Below are positions 1 through 5,966 of a stretch of 9,255 nt of DNA, one piece after another (within the stretch, counting starts at the first letter, position 1; each line of letters begins with the position of its first letter). Both the position numbers and the translations under genes were made by a program. The stretch covers positions 1-9,255 of the forward strand of contig JAHWJN010000041.1 of assembly GCA_019348395.1 (NCBI GenBank), read 5' to 3'. This DNA comes from Chloroflexota bacterium. GTDB taxonomy: Bacteria; Chloroflexota; Limnocylindria; QHBO01. The notes beneath the pieces are model-generated. The model was given only the letters and a program-made list of their open reading frames with translations. It was not told where the DNA came from and made no database searches.

Positions 1-237
1 GACGCGCCTCATGTCGGGTCCTCGCGCATTGCGCGCAAGCCTACCGACCGCGATGCGTGGTCGCTTCCCCAAACCCGAGGGCACGCAGCACGTTTGACGG
101 GGCAGCCACCGAGTCCGTGGAACACTGCCGACCGTAACGCCCGACCGATGGGCACCAGCAACCGCGGCACCACGAACGCTCTTCTCACGGACTTACGGCG
201 AGATGGCTCGCTGAGGCCGCACGAGAGGAGCTTTTCT
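1..237. other. Leader/intergenic stretch with no convincing gene
   Basis: No reading frame here shows recognisable protein sequence. The plus-strand frame of the zinc-ribbon gene stays open back to a TTG at 94, but residues encoded before 238 look like random GC-rich translation. A minus-strand frame (9-245) is also unconvincing. A TTGACG hexamer at 94-99 could be a -35 element, but I find no good -10 at the right distance, so the promoter of the downstream gene is not located. No tRNA fold was seen. Confidence 0.5.
224..230 (+). promoter_or_regulatory. Ribosome binding site fixing a TTG start
   Basis: AGAGGAG at 224-230 is a near-perfect anti-16S match and lies 7 nt before the TTG codon at 238. 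It decides the start of the zinc-ribbon protein, because the frame is open much further upstream and no ATG is in a sensible position. The conserved family sequence begins immediately after this codon. Confidence 0.75.
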
Positions 238-573
238 TTGTACACCTACACCGACAAGACGCTGACCTGCGTCGACTGCGGCACCGAGTTCTCGTTCACC
301 GCGAGCGACCAGCAGTTCTACGCGGATCGTCAGTTCAGTGAGCCGCGCCGATGCCCGGCCTGCCGCGCCGCCAAGAAGGCCGCGCGTGGCGAGAGCGGTG
401 GCTCGTCCTACGGCGGCAACGGCGGTGGTGGCTACGGCGGGGGCGGCGGTTTCAGCGATCGTCCGCGCGAGATGTTCACCACGACCTGCGACAGCTGCGG
501 CAACGAAGCTCGCGTCCCGTTCCGTCCCACCGGTTCCAAGCCGGTCTACTGCAGCGACTGCTTCCGCCGCTAG
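238..573 (+). CDS. Small double zinc-ribbon protein (CxxC-x17-CxxC family)
   Basis: Predicted 111-residue cytosolic protein of unknown role. Seen: an N-terminal zinc ribbon with Cys11-x2-Cys14 and Cys39-x2-Cys42, resembling the 'probable zinc-ribbon' family; a glycine/serine/tyrosine-rich flexible linker at about 51-72; and a second ribbon with Cys84-x2-Cys87 and Cys105-x2-Cys108. The second pair is separated by exactly 17 residues, the signature of the CxxC-x17-CxxC domain. All eight Cys needed for two Zn sites are present. The linker recalls Gly-rich tails of RNA-binding proteins, and zinc ribbons often bind nucleic acid or other proteins, but neither is shown here. The start is TTG at 238, supported by AGAGGAG 7 nt upstream. 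The gene is monocistronic and faces the amidohydrolase gene across a hairpin. Family placement is fairly sure; function is unknown. Confidence 0.85.
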   Translation: MYTYTDKTLTCVDCGTEFSFTASDQQFYADRQFSEPRRCPACRAAKKAARGESGGSSYGGNGGGGYGGGGGFSDRPREMFTTTCDSCGNEARVPFRPTGSKPVYCSDCFRR

Positions 574-594
574 GCGGTCAGCTCACCGCGACCC

Positions 595-627
595 ACGACG
601 GCCCGGCGGATCCCGCCGGGGCGTCGT
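595..627. terminator. Strong hairpin between convergent genes, candidate bidirectional terminator
   Basis: ACGACG + GCCCGGCGG (595-609) pairs with 613-627 as a 15-bp stem with one mismatch (601/621) and a 3-nt loop (610-612). It sits 22 nt after the zinc-ribbon stop and 84 nt beyond the stop of the opposing amidohydrolase gene. No T-run follows on either strand, so it is not a textbook intrinsic terminator. In a high-GC genome a U-poor hairpin between convergent genes is still the likeliest terminator. Confidence 0.6.
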
Positions 628-710
628 GCTATTCGGCCGCCCGCCAGAGATATCAGGCGAGCCGCTCGTTGCCCAGGGCCGCGCCGCCGTTGCAACCGCT
701 GTTGGCCGCA

Positions 711-2066
711 TCACAGGCGGCGCTCCAGGAATTTGCCAGGCGCATCACCGATCGGCCGGCCGCGCACGAGCACGTCGCGCACCGCGCCGACCACCGGCAG
801 GTCCTCGTAGGGCGTGAAGTCGCTCGTGTGCGACAGATCCGCCTGGCGGATGGTGCGGCGCTCCTCCGGATCCAGCAGGACGAGGTCAGCGTCCTTTCCC
901 GCCTCGACGGACCCCTTCGATGTCAGGCCGAAGAGCCGGGCCGGCGTCGCTGACAGGACCTCCACCATCCGCTCGATGCCGATGCGCCGCCCGGCGACAC
1001 CCTCGGAGTACACCACCGACAGCAGCGTCTCGATTCCCGGCGCGCCGTTGCTGATCCTCGGGAAGGGCGGGGCCGGGAGGGCCTTCTCGGCGTCGATCCG
1101 ATCCGGGACATGGTCGCTCGCGACGAGATCGAGGACACCGTCGCGAAGCCCGACCCACAATGCGTCGACGTCGGCCTGCGAGCGCAACGGCGGCGAGATC
1201 ACCCGCTTGATGACCTCCGCCTCGTCGGGATGGCTGTACAGGTCGTCGGTGAGCGAGAGGTAGTGCGGGCAGGTCTCGGCGTACACCGGCTCACCACGAG
1301 ACTTCGCATCGGCCACCGCGTCCAGCGCCTCCGCGGAGCTGAGATGGACGATGTAGAGCGGTGCCTCGACGCGGCGAGCCATCTCGATCGCCCGCCGCGT
1401 GGCCGCCGCCTCGGCCTGTGGCGGACGGGTCAGGGCGTGATGCCGAGCCCCCACCCGGTGGTGGGCGAGCGCATCGGCGACGAGCGGGTCGATCGTCTCC
1501 GGATCCTCGCAGTGCACCTGCAGCATGCCCCCGTGCCGGCCGGCCACGCGCATCGCCTCCTCGAGCCGTTCGTCCGGCAGCGCGAAGTCGTAGACCATGA
1601 AGGCCTTGAACGTCGGCACGCCGGCCTCGATCAGCGCGGGAAGCTCCCCGATCGGATCATCCTGCTGCCCGGTGATCACCGCGGACAGTCCGTAGTCCAC
1701 CGCAGATCGCGACTCCGTCCGGTCCCGGAACTCGGCCAGGCCGCCCAGTAGCGAGCGGCTGCCGGTCTCGCTGATGCCCGTGCCGGGGTTGTTGAACGTC
1801 AGCACGGTCGTGGTGCCGCCGCGCGCGGCCGCCACGGTGTCCTGGTGGAAGCGGCGGGGGTGATCCTCGGTCTCGAGGCGCAGGTGGGTGTGGACGTCGA
1901 CGGCCCCCGGCAGCACCAGCAGACCGGCCGCCTCGATGACCCGGGCGCCGTCACGCGACAGGTCGGGGCCGACCGCCTCGATCCGCTCCCCCGCCACGGC
2001 GACGTCGGCACGAACCGGTCCGGACGGGGTGACGACCGTGCCCCCCACCACGACGAGGCGGCGCAT
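711..2066 (-). CDS. Dihydropyrimidinase/allantoinase-type cyclic amidohydrolase
   Basis: Predicted 451-residue cytosolic binuclear-metal amidohydrolase that hydrolyses a cyclic ureide or imide. All expected metal ligands are visible: His59 and His61 in the HxH motif after strand 1, the carboxylated Lys154 (TFKAFMVYD), His185 (VHCED), His241 (IVHLSS) and Asp318 (ASDH). The small N-terminal beta-sandwich strands and the C-terminal 'G.V..GKDADLVLLDP' return strand are also present, and length is normal for the family. It starts 3 nt after the DUF3830 stop, so the two are probably cotranscribed and translationally coupled. Next to HIU hydrolase, OHCU decarboxylase and uricase genes, the most economical role is allantoinase (allantoin -> allantoate). 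Overall it reads at least as much like hydantoinase/dihydropyrimidinase, so the substrate is inferred from context and no gene symbol is given. Confidence 0.88.
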   Translation of the reverse strand: MRRLVVVGGTVVTPSGPVRADVAVAGERIEAVGPDLSRDGARVIEAAGLLVLPGAVDVHTHLRLETEDHPRRFHQDTVAAARGGTTTVLTFNNPGTGISETGSRSLLGGLAEFRDRTESRSAVDYGLSAVITGQQDDPIGELPALIEAGVPTFKAFMVYDFALPDERLEEAMRVAGRHGGMLQVHCEDPETIDPLVADALAHHRVGARHHALTRPPQAEAAATRRAIEMARRVEAPLYIVHLSSAEALDAVADAKSRGEPVYAETCPHYLSLTDDLYSHPDEAEVIKRVISPPLRSQADVDALWVGLRDGVLDLVASDHVPDRIDAEKALPAPPFPRISNGAPGIETLLSVVYSEGVAGRRIGIERMVEVLSATPARLFGLTSKGSVEAGKDADLVLLDPEERRTIRQADLSHTSDFTPYEDLPVVGAVRDVLVRGRPIGDAPGKFLERRL

Positions 2067-2069
2067 CGC

Positions 2070-2483
2070 TCAGCCGTCCACGCTGATCTCGATCTCCTGG
2101 GCGCCCTCCCAGAGCACGCGACGGCCAAGCTCGCCGAGGTGCTCCCGCCCCGAGACGAGCGTTGCGAAGTGGTTGCCGGCCAGCTGGCCCACCCGGGAGC
2201 TGAAGCTGCAGGCGCCGTACGGGAAGAGGATCTCGCACTCGCTGATCTCGCCGGTGTAGATCAGCAGATCACCGGGCGCCGGATGGGAATTGTGATTCTC
2301 GTAGCCCACGTCGGGGCGTCGGTCGCCGAATGGGATCCAGGTCGACTCGCCGCTCCACTTGCAGTGGATGAGCTGCGAACGGATCGGGAGCCACTGGCGC
2401 AGCGCCTCGCGGGTCCGCGGCGCCGCCTCCTCCCAGTCGGCGGTGAAGCGCAGGTCCCCCACGCGGATCGTCAGGTCAGCCAT
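2070..2483 (-). CDS. DUF3830 family cyclophilin-like protein
   Basis: Predicted 137-residue soluble protein. I recognise the DUF3830 family by its conserved stretches: 'CKWSGESTWIPFGD' (about 41-54), 'ENH.S.PAPGDLL.Y', 'ISE.EILFPYG' and 'VGQLAGNHFATL'. The family is known to adopt a cyclophilin-like beta-barrel; its biochemical function is not established. An in-frame ATG at 2543 would add 20 residues of poor sequence. The ATG at 2483 gives the family-like N terminus MADLTIRVG and lies 7 nt after a TATCCT box, so it is preferred and may be leaderless. The gene precedes the cyclic amidohydrolase with a 3-nt gap and is divergent from the HIU hydrolase gene. Context suggests an accessory role in ureide catabolism, as binding or assembly protein or as a small enzyme; this is inference. 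Confidence 0.85.
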   Translation of the reverse strand: MADLTIRVGDLRFTADWEEAAPRTREALRQWLPIRSQLIHCKWSGESTWIPFGDRRPDVGYENHNSHPAPGDLLIYTGEISECEILFPYGACSFSSRVGQLAGNHFATLVSGREHLGELGRRVLWEGAQEIEISVDG

Positions 2484-2569
2484 GCAGGCGAGGATACGCT
2501 GCGCCGGCGGTGCGGCGTCGCGCGGTCCGGGAAGTTCCGGCATGATGAGCCGAGCGCAGCGGAGACACC
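2484..2569. promoter_or_regulatory. Divergent promoter region of the urate-catabolism cluster
   Basis: This 86-nt gap separates the leftward DUF3830-amidohydrolase pair from the rightward HIU hydrolase-OHCU decarboxylase-uricase operon, so it should contain both promoters. On the minus strand TATCCT (2496-2491) ends 7 nt before the DUF3830 ATG, consistent with a leaderless transcript. On the plus strand GGAG at 2561-2564 serves the HIU hydrolase ATG with 5-nt spacing. An imperfect palindrome, CCGG-GAAGTT-CCGG (2527-2540), lies mid-gap and could be an operator for a regulator encoded elsewhere. No clear -35 is visible on either strand. Confidence 0.45.
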
Positions 2570-2917
2570 ATGGCCGACGGACGACCCACGATCAGCACCC
2601 ACGTTCTCGACCTGGCGACGGGCGATCCGGCGGTCGGCGTCGACGTCGCGCTCTTCCGCCTGGCCGACGACGGCACGCCGGAGCTGGTGAGCGAGCTGCA
2701 GACCGATGACGACGGGCGCATCCGCGACCTGCTCGACGGTGACGAGCTGAGCCCCGGCGAGTACCAGCTCGCCTTCGACGTCGGCGGCTACGCCGACGAG
2801 CCCGATGCCTTTTTCCAGAGCGCCGCCCTGGCACTTCGCATCTCCGACGCCGGCCGCTCCTACCACGTTCCCCTGCTGCTCAGCCCATACGGTATGAGCA
2901 CGTACCGGGGCAGCTGA
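2570..2917 (+). CDS. 5-hydroxyisourate hydrolase (transthyretin-like)
   Basis: Predicted 115-residue HIU hydrolase, which converts 5-hydroxyisourate made by uricase into OHCU; a cytosolic tetramer in characterised relatives. The family's diagnostic residues are present: His11 in the N-terminal 'ISTHVLD' motif, Arg50 in 'DGRI', His99 in 'SYHVPLLLSPYGMSTY', and the C-terminal YRGS tetrapeptide (112-115) that ends the protein. Length is typical. The start is ATG at 2570, supported by GGAG 5 nt upstream. It is the first gene of a rightward three-gene operon; the next start (GTG) follows the stop by 4 nt. I see no periplasmic signal peptide, so it acts in the cytosol with its neighbours. Confidence 0.96.
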   Translation: MADGRPTISTHVLDLATGDPAVGVDVALFRLADDGTPELVSELQTDDDGRIRDLLDGDELSPGEYQLAFDVGGYADEPDAFFQSAALALRISDAGRSYHVPLLLSPYGMSTYRGS

Positions 2918-2921
2918 CCCG

Positions 2922-3896
2922 GTGGAGACTCTCCCCACCGTCGAGGAGCTGAACGCGCTGCCGGCGGCGGATTTCGTCGCCGCCATGGCGCCGCTCGTGG
3001 AGGGCGCACCCGGCTTTCTCGGCGCCCTCGCCGAGCGACGTCCGTTCGCCGACGAGGATGACCTGTTCGACGCCGCTCGCTCGGTCGCCCGCGAGCTACC
3101 GGAGGGCGAGCAGGTCTCGCTGCTCGACGCGCACCCACGCATCGGTGCCGATCCGGCCACGGTGAGCCAGCTGTCGCACGACGAGCAGGGCTACGGCTCG
3201 GAGACCTCCGGCGCGCCGGCGTGGGTAGCGGACGAGCTGTTGGCCCTGAACGAGGCGTACGAAACGCGCTTCGGCTTTCGCTTCGTCGTCTTCGTTGCCG
3301 GCCGGCCGCGCGTCGACATCATCCCCATCCTGGAGCGCGTCCTGCATGGCGACCGGGACGAGGAGCGGCGGCGCGGCCTCGATGACGTCGTGCTCATCGC
3401 CCGGGAGCGCTACGAGCGCCTGCGCGGTCCGCGGCCGCTGCGCGAGTCCATGCGCGAGGCGATCGCGCTCGAGGTCTCGCGCTGGATGGTCGGCGAGCTT
3501 GACGACGACGGTCTGGTTCGCGCCACGCACCGGCTCATCGAGGAGGGCGTCCAGTCGCCCGCACTGCTCGCCCTGTCACGTTCGGTCGATGGAGGCGAGC
3601 CACCTGCGCCCGCCGTGGAGCGGCTCATGAGCGAGATCGGCCTGGAGGACTGGGACGCAACGCAGGCCGCTCAGCTGCTCAGCCTCCATGCCGCGGCCTC
3701 GATCATCGGTGAGGTGAGCCGCCCGATCGACGGAGCACGCCGAATCGCCGAGGTCGGCGACCACTCCGGGTTCCGCGAGCTCGTCCGTCGCTGGGAGTCG
3801 GCGGAGCCCGAGGCGCGAGATGGCGTCGAGGAGGAGATTCGCCGCGCGGCCGTGGAGCTGTTCGGCCAGCCGGAGGAGGACGAGATCGCCCCATGA
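2922..3896 (+). CDS. OHCU decarboxylase with an extra C-terminal domain
   Basis: Predicted 324-residue protein. Residues 1-168 are a complete OHCU decarboxylase, which turns 2-oxo-4-hydroxy-4-carboxy-5-ureidoimidazoline into (S)-allantoin. Visible family marks are 'LNALPAADFVAAMAPL.EG', 'RPFADEDDL', catalytic His71 in 'DAHPRIG', Glu88-Gln89 in 'SHDEQGYG', and 'LNEAYETRFGFRFVVFV' (109-125). Stand-alone enzymes are usually about 160-180 residues, so residues 170-324 are an additional, helix-rich, acidic/arginine-rich region that I do not recognise. The GTG start at 2922 follows the HIU hydrolase stop by 4 nt with no strong ribosome site, suggesting coupling. The stop overlaps the uricase start (ATGA). 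The reading frame runs through the junction with no sign of a lost stop, so the fusion looks genuine rather than a sequencing error. Confidence 0.9.
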   Translation: METLPTVEELNALPAADFVAAMAPLVEGAPGFLGALAERRPFADEDDLFDAARSVARELPEGEQVSLLDAHPRIGADPATVSQLSHDEQGYGSETSGAPAWVADELLALNEAYETRFGFRFVVFVAGRPRVDIIPILERVLHGDRDEERRRGLDDVVLIARERYERLRGPRPLRESMREAIALEVSRWMVGELDDDGLVRATHRLIEEGVQSPALLALSRSVDGGEPPAPAVERLMSEIGLEDWDATQAAQLLSLHAAASIIGEVSRPIDGARRIAEVGDHSGFRELVRRWESAEPEARDGVEEEIRRAAVELFGQPEEDEIAP

Positions 3897-4831
3897 ACCT
3901 GTCGCATCAGATCCGCTACGGCAAGGCCGACGTCAAGGTCTACCGCACCCACGCCGAGCCGCTGACCGGCATCACGCCCATCCCCGAGTCGCCGTTCCGC
4001 GCCAGGGAGAACACCCTGGCGGCGGCGGAGATCGAGGTCGTGGTCCACGGGACCGAGTTCCTCGAGGCCTACACCGAGGGCGACAACCGCCGCGTGGTGG
4101 CCACCGACACGATGAAGAACTTCATTCACGCCGTCTCGCTGCGGGCACGAGCCCGCGCCCTCGAGGAGTGGCTGCTCGAAGTCGGCAGCGCCTTCCTGGA
4201 CACGTACCCGCACATGGAGCGGCTCACCATGGTCGGGCGCGACCTGCCCTTCCCCGCCGCCCTCGTGCCGTCCACCGACGGGGACGGGTTCGAGGCATCC
4301 GACCGGCTGTACAGCCGCGACCGCTGTGATTACGGGACCGCCCGCCTGGACCTCGCCCGACACCCGGACGGATCGATCGACATCACCGACCACGAATCGG
4401 GACGCGCCGAGCTGCAGCTCATCAAGATCACCGGCTCGGCCTTCGCCGACTTCGCCCGCGACGAGCACACTACCCTTCCGGAGCGCCGGGACCGGCCACT
4501 GTATATCTGGCTGACCATCGGCTGGCGCTATGCCGAAGCGCCAGACGCCGTCCTCGCCGAGCCGGCCCGCTACATCGCCTCCGAGCAGGTCGCCGATCTG
4601 GCGCAGGCGGTGTTCCACGAGTTCGTGAGCCTCTCGATCCAGCACCTCGTCAACGAGATCGGCATGCGAATGCTCGCCCGCTGGCCCCAGCTGGCCGAGG
4701 TGAGCTTCGACGCCCAGAACAGGCTGTGGGACGTCGGCGCGGAATCCCCGGACGACGAGGCCGTCAAGACCTACGCCGACCCGCGACCCCCGTTCGGGCA
4801 CATCGGGCTCGTCCTCCGCCGGGAGGCTTGA
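3893..4831 (+). CDS. Uricase (factor-independent urate hydroxylase)
   Basis: Predicted 312-residue cofactorless urate oxidase (urate + O2 -> 5-hydroxyisourate + H2O2). By comparison with Aspergillus flavus uricase, these residues are in place: Lys11 (RYGKADV), Thr71-Asp72 (VVATDTMKN), Phe184 and Arg201 (17 apart, in the 'FARDEHTTL' segment), Gln250 (SLSIQHL) and Asn276 (AQNRLWD), 26 after Gln250 as in the fungal enzyme. The His normally two residues after that Asn is Leu278 here. N- and C-terminal T-fold halves are both complete and the length is normal. The ATG overlaps the previous stop by 4 nt (ATGA), and GGAGGAGG lies at 3872-3879, a long 13-nt spacing. It is the last gene of the operon and ends 13 nt from the opposing ruvA stop. 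Hydrogen peroxide would be a by-product; no catalase gene is nearby. Confidence 0.93.
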   Translation: MNLSHQIRYGKADVKVYRTHAEPLTGITPIPESPFRARENTLAAAEIEVVVHGTEFLEAYTEGDNRRVVATDTMKNFIHAVSLRARARALEEWLLEVGSAFLDTYPHMERLTMVGRDLPFPAALVPSTDGDGFEASDRLYSRDRCDYGTARLDLARHPDGSIDITDHESGRAELQLIKITGSAFADFARDEHTTLPERRDRPLYIWLTIGWRYAEAPDAVLAEPARYIASEQVADLAQAVFHEFVSLSIQHLVNEIGMRMLARWPQLAEVSFDAQNRLWDVGAESPDDEAVKTYADPRPPFGHIGLVLRREA

Positions 4832-4848
4832 CTAGACCGTTCGGTCAG
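4832..4848. terminator. Small hairpin at the uricase/ruvA convergence
   Basis: GACCG (4835-4839) and CGGTC (4842-4846) form a short inverted repeat with two further flanking pairs (4832-4833 with 4847-4848) around a one-base bulge. It overlaps the ruvA stop codon and lies directly after the uricase stop, where both transcripts must end. The stem is short and no T-run follows, so the terminator call is weak. Confidence 0.3.
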
Positions 4849-5420
4849 CGACTGCGGGCCAACTCCTGGAGTGCGGCCTTGATCCGCGCGTCGAGCTCGC
4901 CGTCGCTGCCGGCCACGGCGCCGGCCGCCTTCCGCGCCTCCGTGGCCGAGTACCCCAGCGATTCGAGCGCAGCGACCACGTCCGAGTCGGTCGCGGTGGC
5001 GCCACCCGCGGCAATGCCAGCGGCGTGGACCTTCTCCTTGAGCTCCAGGATGATCCGCTGCGCGGTCTTCCGGCCGACCCCCGGGACGGAGGTGTAGACA
5101 TCGACCTCGTCGGTGACGATCGCCAGCTGAAGCCGCGTCACCGCGTGGGCGGAGGTGATCGCGAGCGCCAGGCGAGGCCCGACCTGCGACACCGTCATCA
5201 GCAGCTCGAAGAACGCGAGCTCCTCGGTGGTCGCGAAGCCGAACAATGCCTGCTGGTCCTCCCGCACGAGGTGGTGGGTGTAAACCGACGCCTCGCTCCC
5301 CTGCCGCAGCCGCCCGAGCAGCTGCGGTCCGGCGATGACCCGGTAGCCGATACCGCCGACCTCGATCAGGGCATGGTCGAGCCCCAGGTGCGCCACCGTG
5401 CCACGGACCGAGCCGATCAT
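4845..5420 (-). CDS. ruvA: Holliday junction DNA helicase subunit RuvA
   Basis: Predicted 191-residue junction-recognition subunit. RuvA tetramers bind four-way DNA and direct the RuvB motor for branch migration. Seen: N-terminal OB-fold domain I (about 1-62, beginning MIGSVRG, with the 'GGIGYRV' turn); two helix-hairpin-helix motifs in domain II ('VSQVGPRLALAI' and 'VPGVGRKTAQRIILELKEK'); an Ala/Gly-rich linker; and a C-terminal three-helix domain III ('DVVAALESLGYSATEA'), which contacts RuvB. Length is normal. The ATG (5420-5418) overlaps the ruvC stop as ATGA, so it is translated after ruvC. The same frame runs upstream as far as 5939 but there it only shadows ruvC. ruvB does not follow; the next gene is the convergent uricase. 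Confidence 0.97.
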   Translation of the reverse strand: MIGSVRGTVAHLGLDHALIEVGGIGYRVIAGPQLLGRLRQGSEASVYTHHLVREDQQALFGFATTEELAFFELLMTVSQVGPRLALAITSAHAVTRLQLAIVTDEVDVYTSVPGVGRKTAQRIILELKEKVHAAGIAAGGATATDSDVVAALESLGYSATEARKAAGAVAGSDGELDARIKAALQELARSR

Positions 5421-5911
5421 CCGATCACCGCCCTGGGCTCGGCGGCGGCGCGGTAGGCGCAGCCGATCGCCACGGCCAGGGCATCGGTGGCATCGTCCGG
5501 GATTCCCGCCAGGCTGACGCCCAGGAGCCGCCCGACCATCGTGGCGACCTGTCGCTTGTCGGCGGCGCCGTTGCCGCACACCGACTGCTTGACCTCGTTC
5601 GGGGTCGGTTCGTCGATGGGAACCCCCGCGTCCGCCGCGACGAGCAGTGCCACTCCCCGTGCCTGTCCCACCGCCATGGCAGTCTGGACGTTCCGCTGGA
5701 AGAACAGCCGTTCGATGGCAACTCGTTCGGGGTGATGCGTGCGTACCAGCTCGGAGAGTGCCGCATGCAGCTGCGACAGCCGCACGGCATCCGAGTCGTT
5801 CGACATCGTTCGTATGACTCCGGCATCGACCATCTTCAGCCGCCCCGACGACGCCTCGACGACGCCGAAGCCGCAGAGCGCCGTGCCGGGGTCGATGCCC
5901 AGGGTGATCAT
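5417..5911 (-). CDS. ruvC: Crossover junction endodeoxyribonuclease RuvC
   Basis: Predicted 164-residue Holliday-junction resolvase, an RNase H-fold dimer that makes paired nicks at junctions. The four catalytic acids are visible: Asp7 (GIDPGT), Glu67 (AIERLFFQRN), Asp140 and Asp143 (PDDATDALAVAI). The 'AVGQARGV' and 'PNEVKQSVCGNGAADKRQV' signatures are also present. Length is normal. The frame extends upstream to 6142 without a stop, but those residues do not belong to the family. The ATG at 5911 gives the canonical MITLGIDPGT start. There is no Shine-Dalgarno; instead TACCAT (5924-5919) lies 7 nt before the ATG, so the message may be leaderless. Only ruvA is coupled to it, and yebC, often its upstream neighbour, is separated from it by two opposite-strand genes. 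Confidence 0.97.
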   Translation of the reverse strand: MITLGIDPGTALCGFGVVEASSGRLKMVDAGVIRTMSNDSDAVRLSQLHAALSELVRTHHPERVAIERLFFQRNVQTAMAVGQARGVALLVAADAGVPIDEPTPNEVKQSVCGNGAADKRQVATMVGRLLGVSLAGIPDDATDALAVAIGCAYRAAAEPRAVIG

Positions 5912-5966
5912 GCAGCCAATGGTAGTGTGCCGCGCGCAATGAGATCCGTCTCTCCTGCGGGCTTCC

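Noticed and set aside
94..237. Upstream TTG start for the zinc-ribbon gene
   Set aside because: The added residues are not family-like, and a strong ribosome site at 224-230 marks the TTG at 238.
400..453. Possible tandem DNA repeat of ggcggt-type units
   Set aside because: Explained by the glycine-rich linker of the zinc-ribbon protein; there are no spacers or unit regularity of a CRISPR or regulatory repeat.
1110..1751. 213-codon plus-strand open frame inside the amidohydrolase gene
   Set aside because: Antisense shadow of a complete enzyme with all metal ligands on the other strand.
2484..2543. Upstream ATG for DUF3830, adding 20 residues
   Set aside because: The extra residues look like translated promoter sequence, and the family N terminus begins at the inner ATG.
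1845..2690. 281-codon plus-strand open frame across the amidohydrolase and DUF3830 genes
   Set aside because: Antisense shadow spanning two clear minus-strand genes and the divergent promoter region; no domain seen.
3671..4801. 376-codon minus-strand open frame opposite uricase
   Set aside because: Mirror of the uricase codons; the sense strand carries conserved catalytic residues while this frame has no family signature.
2570..4831. Novel multi-gene system hypothesis for the rightward operon
   Set aside because: The three genes are standard urate-to-allantoin enzymes; only the decarboxylase extension and the uricase active-site change are unusual.
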